Source of the DNA: Caldilineaceae bacterium
Lineage (GTDB): Bacteria; Chloroflexota; Anaerolineae; Caldilineales; Caldilineaceae
Length of the DNA: 37,246 bases
Assembly (NCBI GenBank): GCA_019637695.1
Contig: JAHBVG010000074.1
Coordinates: 1-37,246, forward strand
Reading direction: 5' to 3'
Under the pieces are notes generated by a model. The model made no database searches and had not been told where the DNA came from. It saw nothing but the letters and a program-made list of their open reading frames with translations. Below, in pieces: positions 1 to 8,323 of this stretch. Position numbers and translations under genes: made by a program. Each line of letters starts with the position of its first letter. Position 1 is the stretch's first letter.

Positions 1-29
1 ACCCTATGAAGGGCGTAGCCAACCTGTGA
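1..29 (+). CDS. 3' end of an upstream gene (partial)
   Basis: The frame starting at base 3 is open from the window edge to a TGA at 27-29 and encodes only PMKGVANL. The TGA shares GTGA with the GTG start of the next gene at 26, the kind of 4-base overlap seen between co-translated genes. Position suggests another member of the cytochrome c maturation operon, but eight residues cannot identify it. Confidence 0.4.
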
Positions 30-1945
30 CTTTCAGATCTGCTATCTCAAAAAATGTGCAGTCATGGTGGAAGATGGCGATAGCGTCTCTGCTGGCCATG
101 CTGATTCTAGTCGTCGGATTTTCCTTTGCCTTGGGTCAGGAACAACCGCCCCCTTCGCCGCCTGTGAATCTGCAAGATGTACCGCTTCCTCAAGAAGCGC
201 CCCTGGCGAGGATGGGCGAAGGACTTTTTCAAGAAAATTGCGCGCCCTGTCATGGCGTCCAGGGTGGCGGGGACGGCCCGGCCACGGCACAGATGCCTGT
301 AGTGCCCACTGCCTTTGCTGATCCTGCGGCTGTGTGGGAATTGAGCCCGGCTGAACTCTTCTACGTTACCAAGTTTGGCCGTCTTGAAAAGATGATGCCC
401 CCCTGGCTCAATCGCATGAACGATGATGAGATCTGGCAGACTGTCTACTACGCCTGGGATCTGCACACGAGCGAAGCCGACGTGAGCGCCGGTCAAGTCC
501 TCTACGCCGCCGATTGCGCCGCCTGTCATGGCCCAGAAGGCCGCGGGGATGGCCCTGAAGCGGGCGGCGAGATGCTCGATTTCGCCGATCTCGGTGCAAT
601 GATGATTTTGAGCCAGGCCGCTCTCTCTCAGAATTGGTTCGCCGCCCACCCTGAAATCGGCGCTGATCTAAGCGAAGAGGACCAACGTTCCGTCCTCTCT
701 TACATCCGCACATTCTCCTATGCGCCGACCTGGGCCTCTTTGCTCGGTACAGGGGTGGGAACAATCCAGGGCACGATTGAGCAACAGACGCCCGGCGGCG
801 GCAACTTCCCCGGCGGGACGGTCAGCCTGGAAGTCTACGCCCACATGACGCCGCTGGACGCGCTAGAAACAACAGTGGATGATGACGGCAATTTTGTCTT
901 CAACAACTTGCCCGTCGATCCGGGGATCTTCTATCTGGTGGTCACCCAATATCGTGGCGTTCGCTATTCGACGCCCGTCTTGCGTTTTGGACAGCCCGAT
1001 GCGGCAACCGCAGATCCCAACACGCTCATTGCGTCCTTGCCGATCTATGAAACCGGCGACGATGCTTCGGGCATCAGCATCAGCCGCATGAGTTGGATTG
1101 TGGAACACGAGCCAGGCGCGTTGTTGATCGGCCAGATCGTCTACTTTGGCAACAACAGTGATCGCACCTTCACCGGCGTTGAACGGGATGGCGTCGATGT
1201 GCCGGTGACCCTGGCCTTGCCGCTGCCCGCTGGCGTCGATAATATCGGTCTGCAGGATGGTACGATTGGCGGCGACTATCGACAGGTTGGCAACGTCATC
1301 TACGATACCCGCCCGGTGCCGCCGGGTGAAGGCACTCGCCAGATTTTTGTGCGCTATCGTATGCCCTACAATGGCACGTCCGCTACGGTTGTGCAGCCAG
1401 TTGACTACCCAATGGGCGGCATGGAACTCTGGATCGCCAGTCTGCCCAATCTCAGATCTGAACCATCCGCGGCGCAAGGGCAGCTTCAATTCGCCGGTGA
1501 GCAACAAATTCAGGGGATGCCCTACCGACAGTGGACTGCAAACGCTCTCCCCGCCCAGAATTTCACCCTGCAATTGTCAGGCTTGATCGCCGCCGGGGAA
1601 CAGGATCCACGTCTGCTCAACCCTGCCGACGGCATAGCAGGCGCACAAGGCATGGCTGTGACCCCTGCCCTCGATCCCATGATCCCATTGGTGATGGGTG
1701 GCGTCGTCTTGCTGCTCCTGGCGGGCGTTGTCGTCTGGCGTTGGCGCTCAGGATCGACTCAGCCCGATGACGCCCCACTCGCCCCGAAGCAGCGGCGCGA
1801 ATGGTTGATCCAAGAGGTGGCCCACCTCGACGATCAACATGCCCTGGGCGAGTTGGATGACGATAGCTGGCAGGTCCAGCGCGCCGCCCTCAAGCGGGAA
1901 CTCTACGCCCTGACCATGCAATCAGGAGAAAAGACCGGTGACTGA
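26..1945 (+). CDS. Membrane-anchored diheme c-type cytochrome with carboxypeptidase-regulatory-like domain
   Basis: This 639-residue protein has a hydrophobic segment at about residues 17-37 (signal peptide or anchor). Two heme-attachment motifs follow: CAPCH at 72-76 and CAACH at 164-168. The MMPPW at 123-127 is a plausible axial methionine site for the first heme. Residues about 243-325 look like a carboxypeptidase-regulatory-like beta-sandwich. A single transmembrane helix lies at about 551-573. The charged cytoplasmic tail contains a LDD...GELDDD...R.ALKREL pattern like the tails of CcmI/CcmH-type proteins. Electron transfer or a role in handling hemes outside the membrane is inferred from domains and from the ccm genes downstream. 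The GTG start at 26 overlaps the upstream stop; ATG at 74 is an alternative that would shorten the leader. The stop overlaps the ccmA start by 8 bases. Confidence 0.82.
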   Translation: MTFRSAISKNVQSWWKMAIASLLAMLILVVGFSFALGQEQPPPSPPVNLQDVPLPQEAPLARMGEGLFQENCAPCHGVQGGGDGPATAQMPVVPTAFADPAAVWELSPAELFYVTKFGRLEKMMPPWLNRMNDDEIWQTVYYAWDLHTSEADVSAGQVLYAADCAACHGPEGRGDGPEAGGEMLDFADLGAMMILSQAALSQNWFAAHPEIGADLSEEDQRSVLSYIRTFSYAPTWASLLGTGVGTIQGTIEQQTPGGGNFPGGTVSLEVYAHMTPLDALETTVDDDGNFVFNNLPVDPGIFYLVVTQYRGVRYSTPVLRFGQPDAATADPNTLIASLPIYETGDDASGISISRMSWIVEHEPGALLIGQIVYFGNNSDRTFTGVERDGVDVPVTLALPLPAGVDNIGLQDGTIGGDYRQVGNVIYDTRPVPPGEGTRQIFVRYRMPYNGTSATVVQPVDYPMGGMELWIASLPNLRSEPSAAQGQLQFAGEQQIQGMPYRQWTANALPAQNFTLQLSGLIAAGEQDPRLLNPADGIAGAQGMAVTPALDPMIPLVMGGVVLLLLAGVVVWRWRSGSTQPDDAPLAPKQRREWLIQEVAHLDDQHALGELDDDSWQVQRAALKRELYALTMQSGEKTGD

Positions 1946-2663
1946 CGCGCAACCTGATCCGCAGTCGCTGATCAGCATTCAGGGCCTGGAAAAACGCTAT
2001 GGCCGCAAACGCATACTCAAAGGGTTGACGCTCCACGTCGGCGCGGGTGAGGTAGTGGCGCTGCTCGGCGCTAATGGCGCGGGCAAAACCACCCTTATGC
2101 GTATGGTCGCTGGCCTGGATCAACCCACCCGCGGCGAAGTCTGGTTGGGGCAGGTGCCTCTTTCCAAAGCCAGCCACGAGATCCGCCGCTATGTGGGCAT
2201 GGTCGGTCATCTGCCGCTGCTCTATGACAACCTGAGCGGCTGGGAGAATCTGGCCTTCTTTGCCAGCATGTATGATCTCGTCGATGTGGATAACCGCATC
2301 GAATCGGTGCTGCGTTCGGTGAATCTCTGGACTCGCCGCCACGACGCTGTGCGCACCTACAGCCGGGGGATGGTGCAACGGCTGGCGATTGGCCGGGCCA
2401 TTCTCCACGACCCGCCAGTGTTGCTGCTCGATGAACCGGACACCGGGCTGGATCAAGTCAGCGCTCGCAATCTGGCCGAACTGGTGACAACCCTGCGCCG
2501 TAGCCGCCGCGCGGTTCTGCTCACCACCCATCACCTGGAGCGGGCCGTCGATTGGGCGGATCGGCTAGCCTTTTTAGCCGATGGCGAGGTCGTCGAGGAA
2601 TTATCCACCGCCAACCTGGGTTATGCCGCGGCTCGTGATCGCTACGAACATTGGATTGGATAG
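1938..2663 (+). CDS. ccmA: Heme exporter ATP-binding protein CcmA
   Basis: This 241-residue ABC ATPase has Walker A GANGAGKT at 44-51, signature YSRGMVQRL and Walker B VLLLDEPDTGLD, followed by an H-loop TTHH. It would power the CcmAB(C) complex that releases holo-CcmE or supplies heme for c-type cytochrome assembly. The sequence alone fits any small ABC ATPase. The assignment as CcmA comes from CcmB and CcmC lying directly downstream. The GTG start at 1938 overlaps the preceding stop by 8 bases, indicating translational coupling. Confidence 0.88.
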   Translation: MTDAQPDPQSLISIQGLEKRYGRKRILKGLTLHVGAGEVVALLGANGAGKTTLMRMVAGLDQPTRGEVWLGQVPLSKASHEIRRYVGMVGHLPLLYDNLSGWENLAFFASMYDLVDVDNRIESVLRSVNLWTRRHDAVRTYSRGMVQRLAIGRAILHDPPVLLLDEPDTGLDQVSARNLAELVTTLRRSRRAVLLTTHHLERAVDWADRLAFLADGEVVEELSTANLGYAAARDRYEHWIG

Positions 2664-2667
2664 ATCG

Positions 2668-3405
2668 ATGAATGAACCTCTCCTGTTGGTAGCGGAACAA
2701 CCGGTCACGATGCGCAAGGGCGGCGGCGCGGCTGCCTATTTGCGCAAAGTCCGCGCCATCTTTATGAAGGAGATCCGCGCTGAGATCCGCGCCAAAGAGG
2801 TCTTCAGCACGATGATTGTCTTTGGGTTGTTAGGAGCGCTGATCTTCGGCCTGGCCTTTGATCTGCGTGTGCCCAGTTCGGGGATGGTCGTACCGGGGAT
2901 TCTTTGGGTCGTCATTCTTTTTGCCGGCGTCCTGGGGTTGAACCGTTCCTTTGGCGCTGAGGTGGATCGCGGCACATTGGCGGGTCTACTGTTGGCGCCG
3001 GTGGATCGCAGCGCTATCTACTTTGGCAAATTGCTGGCTAATCTAATCTTCATGCTGCTGATGGAAGCCTTATTGCTGCCCGTGCTGTTGATCCTCTTTG
3101 ACGTATCCCTCTTTCATCCGCTGATTTTGTGGGGATTGCTGCTGGGTACTATCGGCTATACGGGGGTAGGCACCCTCTTTGCTGCCCTCACCGCCAACAG
3201 CCGGGCGCGCGAGACGATGCTGCCGATCCTTCTGTTGCCGGTGGTGTTGCCGGTCTTTACCGCAGGGGTGGCGTTGACCGCTGGCGTCATCGATGGGCAA
3301 CTCTTCAGTGGACTCTGGCGCTGGTTGGGGATCCTCATTCTTTATGATCTGTTATTTGTCGTAATCGCTTATCTACTTTTTGACCTGATCTATGAAGCTT
3401 CATAA
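2668..3405 (+). CDS. ccmB: Heme exporter membrane subunit CcmB
   Basis: This is a 245-residue integral membrane protein. After a cytoplasmic N-terminus with the amphipathic KVRAIFMKEIRAEIRAKE segment come about six hydrophobic helices, as in CcmB (usually 220-230 residues). The ATG at 2668 lies 4 bases after the ccmA stop. A longer frame reaches back into ccmA, but its extra residues are ccmA read in another frame. ATG at 2710 is also possible, because the first 14 residues are not CcmB-like. It should act in the cytoplasmic membrane with CcmA. Confidence 0.85.
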   Translation: MNEPLLLVAEQPVTMRKGGGAAAYLRKVRAIFMKEIRAEIRAKEVFSTMIVFGLLGALIFGLAFDLRVPSSGMVVPGILWVVILFAGVLGLNRSFGAEVDRGTLAGLLLAPVDRSAIYFGKLLANLIFMLLMEALLLPVLLILFDVSLFHPLILWGLLLGTIGYTGVGTLFAALTANSRARETMLPILLLPVVLPVFTAGVALTAGVIDGQLFSGLWRWLGILILYDLLFVVIAYLLFDLIYEAS

Positions 3406-3452
3406 GATAAAGTCGATATGTTTAAGTTTTTGGCTCATATGAGGAGGCACAC

Positions 3453-4208
3453 ATGAACTCAACCGTTTCTGCTCCACGCCCCGCTGCGCTGCCGCGTGCG
3501 CGCGACCGTTGGTTTACGCCGCTGCTCACACTGGACGTTCTCGCTGCGCTGGCCATGGCGATAGCGGTGTGGGCGTCATTGGTTTATGCGGGCGATGCCG
3601 TGAATCTCGCCGGCGATGAACAGGCTGCCCAGCGGATCTTCTATTTCCACATTGGCGTCTGTGTGGCAGCGCTGCTTGGTTTTGTCCTCTCTGTGGTGGG
3701 TAGCGTTGGCTATTTGTTCACCCGCCACCTGGAATGGGATCGCCTGGCCCAGGCCAGCGTCGAGGTGGGCACCATCTTCGGCTTTGGCATCCTGGCGAGC
3801 GGCAGCATCTGGGCCAAACCCACCTGGAACACCTATTGGACCTGGGATCCCCGGCTGACGACGGCGACGATTACGGTTTTGATCTACGTGGCCTATGTCC
3901 TCTTCCGCCACGGCATTGACGATCAGCATGTGCGCGCCCGCTTCTCCAGCATCTACGCGATCTTCGCGTTCCTCAGTGTGCCGCTCACTTATTACAGCGC
4001 CCGCATCTGGCGTTCGATCCACCCGATTGTGTTTAATGGTGAGAATGCAGATGGTCAGGGCAGCTTCAGCATTGGTCCAACCATGGGCCAGACCTTGATG
4101 ATTGCTGCGATCAGCTTTTCGATTCTCTTCGCCGCGTTGATGTTCCACCGCTGGCGGCAACTCCGTTTAGAAGCACGTATTGAAGAACTGCGGGAGGCAC
4201 TTTACTAA
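3453..4208 (+). CDS. ccmC: Cytochrome c biogenesis heme-handling protein CcmC
   Basis: This 251-residue polytopic protein of the heme handling family carries the tryptophan-rich signature NTYWTWDPRLTT (about 126-137). Two conserved histidines flank it, H66 in FYFHIGV and H190 in SIHPIVF, matching the heme axial ligands of CcmC. About six transmembrane helices are evident. CcmC presents heme for transfer to CcmE. A strong ribosome binding site (GAGGAGG, about 7 bases before the ATG) supports the start. The 47-base gap after ccmB is AT-richer than the surroundings but holds no clear promoter. Confidence 0.93.
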   Translation: MNSTVSAPRPAALPRARDRWFTPLLTLDVLAALAMAIAVWASLVYAGDAVNLAGDEQAAQRIFYFHIGVCVAALLGFVLSVVGSVGYLFTRHLEWDRLAQASVEVGTIFGFGILASGSIWAKPTWNTYWTWDPRLTTATITVLIYVAYVLFRHGIDDQHVRARFSSIYAIFAFLSVPLTYYSARIWRSIHPIVFNGENADGQGSFSIGPTMGQTLMIAAISFSILFAALMFHRWRQLRLEARIEELREALY

Positions 4209-4367
4209 ATGGTCTATCTAGCTGCTGCATTTATCGTCCTTTGGTTGTCTGTGGTCCTGTTTGTTGCCTTTATGCTGGTGCGCCAGCGTAAACTCGAACA
4301 GGAATTGGAGATGTTAGAAGAGCAGGTATCAGAAGGACAGGGTCGCACACGGGCCAAACGAGCCTGA
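4209..4367 (+). CDS. Small CcmD-like membrane protein
   Basis: This is a 52-codon gene whose ATG follows the ccmC stop without a gap (TAAATG). The product has one N-terminal transmembrane helix (about residues 3-24), then a basic VRQRKLEQELEMLEEQ segment that looks like a short coiled coil. Size, topology and position directly after ccmC match CcmD, which holds CcmC and CcmE together in system I. CcmD sequences are poorly conserved, so the call depends mainly on context. Confidence 0.72.
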   Translation: MVYLAAAFIVLWLSVVLFVAFMLVRQRKLEQELEMLEEQVSEGQGRTRAKRA

Positions 4368-4395
4368 TCATTCAGGTTTCCGAAAGGATTGAAGT

Positions 4396-5307
4396 ATGGC
4401 TCAAGCTGTAACCAACCCGGCGATACAACCGGCGACTTCAAGACAAGTAAGCCGTCATGTTATCTTCTTCCATGCGTTGGCCTTTGTGATTGGGTTTAGC
4501 CTTGTCTTTACCCTGATTTTTGGGCCGCTGGTTGTATTGTTGGGGTATACACTCAACCAATATCTGCCTGTGTTGCAAAAGTTCGGCGCGATTCTGCTTG
4601 TGATCTTTGCGCTGGTGACTTTGGGCGTCTTTCGCTGGCTGATCAATTTCATCTCCACCCGCACCGATCTCAACACCAATCCGGCGGCGCAGGCGCTGGT
4701 GGATATCTTGAATTTTTTCAACGCGCTGCTCTATACTGAACGGCGCGTCGCCGAGATGCACAATGTCAAGCGCGGATGGGGATACCTGAGCAGCGTCCTC
4801 ATGGGGATGAGTTTCAGCGCCGGGTGGGTTCCTTGTATCGGCCCCATCCTATCCAGCATTATCGTATTGGCGACGACGGTTTCTACCGTCTGGCAGGGAT
4901 CGCTGCTGCTGGCAGTCTACAGCCTGGGGCTGGGCATCCCGTTCCTGATTACGGGGGCTGCTTTTAGCCGGGCGACGGGGCTACTGCGCCGATTAAACCG
5001 CTATGCCAACGTAGTCAGCATTATCAGCGGGATCTTCCTCTTGTTGGTGGCCTGGCTGCTCTGGTCCGAGCAATTGGTGCGTTTGACAACGACGTTCGCC
5101 TTCCTTAACGAGTTTGTATTTGGCATCGAAGCGCGCATTTCGGGTAACCTGGGCAGGGTGGACATTTTCGAGCCAAGCCTGATTAGCGCTATGCCGCTGG
5201 CCTTCATCGCGGGGATCATCAGCTTTGTCAGCCCGTGCGTTCTGCCGCTCGTCCCAGCTTATATTGGCTATTTGAGCGGCGCTTCGTTGAACAGCAGTGT
5301 GAAGTGA
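4396..5307 (+). CDS. ccdA: CcdA-family thiol-disulfide transporter with permuted helix order
   Basis: This 303-residue membrane protein has six helices. CcdA moves reducing equivalents across the membrane to keep apocytochrome cysteines reduced, using one cysteine in canonical TM1 (SPC..P) and one in TM4 (W.PC.GP). Here the protein starts at what is normally TM2 (HALAFVIGFSLVF, about 26-38). GWVPCIGP with Cys147 lies in its third helix, and the protein ends with FVSPCVLPLVPAYIGYLSG (Cys281), normally the first helix. Both redox cysteines are therefore present but in reversed order. With an even number of helices, moving TM1 to the end keeps every helix in its native orientation. No SPC-type helix is encoded upstream, where the small CcmD-like gene sits. 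An AAAGGA lies about 8 bases before the ATG. Confidence 0.85.
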   Translation: MAQAVTNPAIQPATSRQVSRHVIFFHALAFVIGFSLVFTLIFGPLVVLLGYTLNQYLPVLQKFGAILLVIFALVTLGVFRWLINFISTRTDLNTNPAAQALVDILNFFNALLYTERRVAEMHNVKRGWGYLSSVLMGMSFSAGWVPCIGPILSSIIVLATTVSTVWQGSLLLAVYSLGLGIPFLITGAAFSRATGLLRRLNRYANVVSIISGIFLLLVAWLLWSEQLVRLTTTFAFLNEFVFGIEARISGNLGRVDIFEPSLISAMPLAFIAGIISFVSPCVLPLVPAYIGYLSGASLNSSVK

Positions 5308-5336
5308 CGCCCGGCTGCAAGAAACTACATCGACCG

Positions 5337-5363
5337 CGAGGACAGGTCCACGACCTGTCCTCG
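5337..5363 (+). terminator. Perfect stem-loop after ccdA
   Basis: A 12-bp perfect stem (CGAGGACAGGTC paired with GACCTGTCCTCG) encloses a CAC loop. It starts 30 bases after the ccdA stop. The following bases are TTCTTTC, a weak U-tract, so it may terminate or attenuate transcription between ccdA and the downstream thiol protein. Confidence 0.5.
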
Positions 5364-5373
5364 TTCTTTCAAT

Positions 5374-5649
5374 ATGGAGTCATCTGCTGTGCGTGTGATC
5401 CTGTACGCCAAGCCAGCCTGCCACCTCTGCGATGTGATCAAACTCGATCTGCTCGATCTGCAAGCAGAATTTGGATTTGATCTTATAGAGTACAATATCC
5501 TGGAGGATGAAGCGCTCTACGACGCCTACTTTTTGACCATTCCCGTTGTAGAGATCGACGCGGATGAAGACAAGGAGCCAGTGCAGTTGATGGCGCCGAT
5601 CGGTCAGATCGAATTGCGCCGAGAGATCAAGCGGCTATCTGGCCGATGA
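5374..5649 (+). CDS. Glutaredoxin-like (DUF836) CxxC protein
   Basis: This is a 91-residue thioredoxin-fold protein. The pattern is VILYAKPACHLCD with the redox pair C16-x-x-C19, then a cis-proline region TIPVVEID, as in the glutaredoxin-like DUF836 family. A role in passing electrons to or from the neighbouring CcdA is inferred from the gene order; the lack of a signal peptide suggests a cytoplasmic location. The ATG at 5374 has no good ribosome binding site. A GTG at 5389 with GGAG 9 bases upstream could be the true start. Confidence 0.78.
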   Translation: MESSAVRVILYAKPACHLCDVIKLDLLDLQAEFGFDLIEYNILEDEALYDAYFLTIPVVEIDADEDKEPVQLMAPIGQIELRREIKRLSGR

Positions 5650-5667
5650 TGGAGAGATGAGAGCATT

Positions 5668-6381
5668 ATGTCTCAAGATGAAGATCGCACACAGCGTCAA
5701 TCCAACTCCGCCCCCGCGACTTCGCCTGGGGCGGAGCAGACGCGCCAATGGATCGTCAGGGCTGCGGATCGGTTGGTGATGGGGATCGCACGCCATTGGC
5801 TGGCGATGATCAACACGGCTGTGGCTGTCTACGTGCTGCTGCCCTTCCTGGCGCCGGTTTTTCTGCAACAGGGGTGGACAGTACCGGCCAATGCCATCTA
5901 CGGCATCTACTCGTTTGCCTGCCATCAACTACCCGATCACAGCTACTTCCTCTTTGGCGAACGCCCCTTTTATAGCCTGCAAACCCTGGAAGCCAGCGGT
6001 TTGCAGCCAAGCTTAAATGTACTCCAACGGCGCTACTTCGTCGGGGATGAAATGCTTGGGTTCAAAGTCGCCATCTGCCAGCGCGACGTCGCCATCTATG
6101 GATCGGTGGTGCTGGCCGGTCTCCTCTTTGGGCTACTGCGGCATCGCATCCAATCGCCGAGTTTGAAAGTTTACGCGCTCTTTTTGATCCCCATTGCCCT
6201 GGACGGGGGCACCCAACTGTTTGGGCTGCGCACCAGCAATTGGTGGCTGCGCACCCTCACCGGCGCACTCTTCGGCGGCGCATCGGTCTGGCTGGCCTAT
6301 CCCTACCTTGAGGACGCCATGCGCGGCGTGATCCTCAGCGAAGAAGCGCGACGAAGGGCGCGGTCCCAAGATCTCTCGTAA
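5668..6381 (+). CDS. DUF2085 membrane protein
   Basis: This 237-residue protein has about four hydrophobic helices and the DUF2085 hallmarks: FACHQLPDHSYFLFG (C85, H86), a second cysteine in ICQRD (C138), and a late ALDGGTQ.......WLRTLTG motif. The function of the family is unknown. The conserved Cys/His pattern suggests metal or redox chemistry at the membrane, and it lies 18 bases after the glutaredoxin-like gene. Its last 249 bases are also read, on the opposite strand, by the glycosyltransferase gene. Confidence 0.8.
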   Translation: MSQDEDRTQRQSNSAPATSPGAEQTRQWIVRAADRLVMGIARHWLAMINTAVAVYVLLPFLAPVFLQQGWTVPANAIYGIYSFACHQLPDHSYFLFGERPFYSLQTLEASGLQPSLNVLQRRYFVGDEMLGFKVAICQRDVAIYGSVVLAGLLFGLLRHRIQSPSLKVYALFLIPIALDGGTQLFGLRTSNWWLRTLTGALFGGASVWLAYPYLEDAMRGVILSEEARRRARSQDLS

Positions 6382-7521
6382 GTCGCCATTCATCGAAAGA
6401 TCCCCGACGCCCAATAACTTCAACAGATAATTGGCGATCTGATCTGCTGCGTGTGGATAGGCCAATGTCGCCGCGTTTTGCGCCAATTCCCTGGCTTCGC
6501 CATTGAGCAGAATTCGTTCGACCAACTCAGCCGTTTGCGTAGGATCTTCGCAAAGAATCGCCGCGCCCCGATTCAGCAGATATTGGGTATTGGCTGCTTC
6601 TTGTCCTGCCCCTCTCGTAAGCAAGACAATGGGTTTGTGCAGCGCCAGACATTCGGTCAGCGTCAACCCACCCGGCTTGGTGAGGATCACATCAGATTTC
6701 GCTAAAAGCGTCGCCATATCGTGTACATAGCCGACCACGGTAACCTGCGGATTGTCCCTGGCGATCCATGTTAGCAAGCGCTTCAACCAGCCATTGTTGC
6801 CGGTGACTACCGTCCATTGTGAGCAGGGAATGCGCAAGCAGCCAAGCCTACGGATCATAGAGATAACAGCTCGCCAGACGGTGGCGTGAGGCGCTGACGC
6901 TTTGCCGCCTGCAAGCATAAGCACGCGGTGGGCCTGCGTCGTATCCTTTTCTCTTTGGGATTCTGCCATCGTCTCTACAAACTGCTGGCGAATTGGGATT
7001 CCCAATACCGAGATCCAATTCGCCGCCATGCCCCATTGACGCAACTGATCTCTGGCTATTTCGGAACCGACGATAAAATGGTGAATCGAAGCAAGCGGCC
7101 AATACGGGTGAACCTGGAAATCGGTGGCTACGGCGATAATGGGCGCTGTCACCACCGCGCCGGCGGCTTCCTTCCCAAAGATGGTACAGGGCAATGCATG
7201 GGTACAGAGGATGAGATCGGGTCTGTAATCCCGGTAAATTGACATTAGATAGCGGCGGAGATGCTGCGGCGCTGGGAGCTTGGCCGATAGCCCGCTTAAT
7301 AGTTCGGAGTTCCATGCCCTGGTGTAGAGTTGAGGGGCGATCCACATCGAGACGAGACTCGCCAACTCGGTAATCTTCCGTCGAGATCCCTGTAAAGGGG
7401 CAAAGACATCGACCAGTTTCACATCCACGTGGGCAACCGGCCCCAGCGCCTCTTGAATCGCCTCTGCTGCAATCCTATGTCCTGAACCGATGGAGGCATA
7501 GCAGATCAATATCTTCTTCAT
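6133..7521 (-). CDS. GT28 / MGDG-synthase-like glycosyltransferase
   Basis: This is a 462-residue GT-B glycosyltransferase. The N-terminus MKKILICYASIGSGHRIAAE carries the GSGH motif of diacylglycerol glycosyltransferases (MGDG synthase, UgtP). The C-terminal half has the TKPGGLTLTE donor-site loop at about 278-287. Expected role: transfer of a hexose to diacylglycerol to make glycolipid at the inner membrane face. The ATG at 7521 is preceded by AAAGGAG with good spacing. A further start 33 bases upstream lacks support. Residues after about 375 (from roughly base 6390 leftward) do not resemble the family and are the antisense of DUF2085 coding sequence, so the natural stop codon appears to have been lost. 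Confidence 0.85.
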   Translation of the reverse strand: MKKILICYASIGSGHRIAAEAIQEALGPVAHVDVKLVDVFAPLQGSRRKITELASLVSMWIAPQLYTRAWNSELLSGLSAKLPAPQHLRRYLMSIYRDYRPDLILCTHALPCTIFGKEAAGAVVTAPIIAVATDFQVHPYWPLASIHHFIVGSEIARDQLRQWGMAANWISVLGIPIRQQFVETMAESQREKDTTQAHRVLMLAGGKASAPHATVWRAVISMIRRLGCLRIPCSQWTVVTGNNGWLKRLLTWIARDNPQVTVVGYVHDMATLLAKSDVILTKPGGLTLTECLALHKPIVLLTRGAGQEAANTQYLLNRGAAILCEDPTQTAELVERILLNGEARELAQNAATLAYPHAADQIANYLLKLLGVGDLSMNGDLREILGPRPSSRFFAEDHAAHGVLKVGIGQPDRCAAEECAGEGAQPPIAGAQPKQLGAPVQGNGDQKERVNFQTRRLDAMPQ

Positions 7522-7575
7522 TGGATGCTCCTTTTCAAAGATGAATGGCTGCAAAGATGTACGCAGGTTGGTGGG

Positions 7576-8256
7576 TTAGCGGCAGCGACCGATCATGACT
7601 CTGCGCCAAATGAGGAACATCAACAGCGCCACAGGGAGGATGACAAGCCAGGCTGTCGCAGGCAACTGATACCCGTAAGCGCCAGTGGCGGTCAGTAGCA
7701 CAACACCAGGAATTCGCCCCATAAGATTGGCAATCAGGAACTTTCTCCACGACAACGCGCTCAGGCCGGCCACATAATTCATCACATCGGCGGGGAAGAC
7801 CGGCAACATAAACGAAAACATGAAGAAGATGAGCCCTTTTTGCGCAGAAACCTTCTGCCACTTATCCAGCGCGTCGGCAGGAGCGAGCCGCTCCACCACA
7901 GGACGACCCGCCCAGCGCGCCAGCAGAAAAGCAAGCTGGCTTCCCCCTACAGTACATAGCAGATTCAGGCAGAAAGCCGGAACAAACCCATAGACATAGC
8001 CGCCCGCTACCATCAGGACGTGACCTGGGATCAGGGCAACGATCACCTGAAAGACCAATACAAACCCCAGCACCCCCATGCCTGCCAGGCCGAATTGAGA
8101 TAGGTAAGCTATCACCGCATCGCGGTCGCTGACAATGCGCAGCAGGTTCCATACGGAAGGCCAAAAGAGAAGGATCACCATAATGGATCCAACCCCAATC
8201 GCGCCCATCCGCCATCTCAGGGTGGTTTGCGGCAGCATGTGGAAATGGGTGATCAT
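7576..8256 (-). CDS. TVP38/TMEM64-family membrane protein
   Basis: This 226-residue protein has about five hydrophobic segments and the SNARE-associated (VTT/DedA-like) core: a PGHVLMVAGGYVYG re-entrant region at about 75-88, GSQLAFLLAR, then LPVFPADVMNYVAGLS and GRIPGVVLL. Relatives are implicated in lipid scrambling or membrane homeostasis. It lies 54 bases upstream of the glycosyltransferase in the same direction, so the pair is probably one lipid-related operon. The start at 8256 is supported by GAAGGGAAA upstream; ATG at 8238 is an alternative. Confidence 0.85.
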   Translation of the reverse strand: MITHFHMLPQTTLRWRMGAIGVGSIMVILLFWPSVWNLLRIVSDRDAVIAYLSQFGLAGMGVLGFVLVFQVIVALIPGHVLMVAGGYVYGFVPAFCLNLLCTVGGSQLAFLLARWAGRPVVERLAPADALDKWQKVSAQKGLIFFMFSFMLPVFPADVMNYVAGLSALSWRKFLIANLMGRIPGVVLLTATGAYGYQLPATAWLVILPVALLMFLIWRRVMIGRCR

Positions 8257-8294
8257 GGGTTTCCCTTCTCAATGAATGTCGTTTCTGAATTCTC

Positions 8295-8323
8295 TTGTCA
8301 GCGCCACTTTTCTACTGTATAAA
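8295..8323 (+). promoter_or_regulatory. Sigma-70-type promoter of the XRE gene
   Basis: TTGTCA (8295-8300), a 17-base spacer and TATAAA (8318-8323) give a near-consensus promoter. Transcription would start near 8330, leaving a leader of roughly 95 bases before the GTG at 8424. Confidence 0.6.

Noticed and set aside
107..649. Minus-strand open frame inside the diheme cytochrome gene
   Set aside because: It lies wholly within a well-supported gene, has no ribosome binding site and resembles no protein family.
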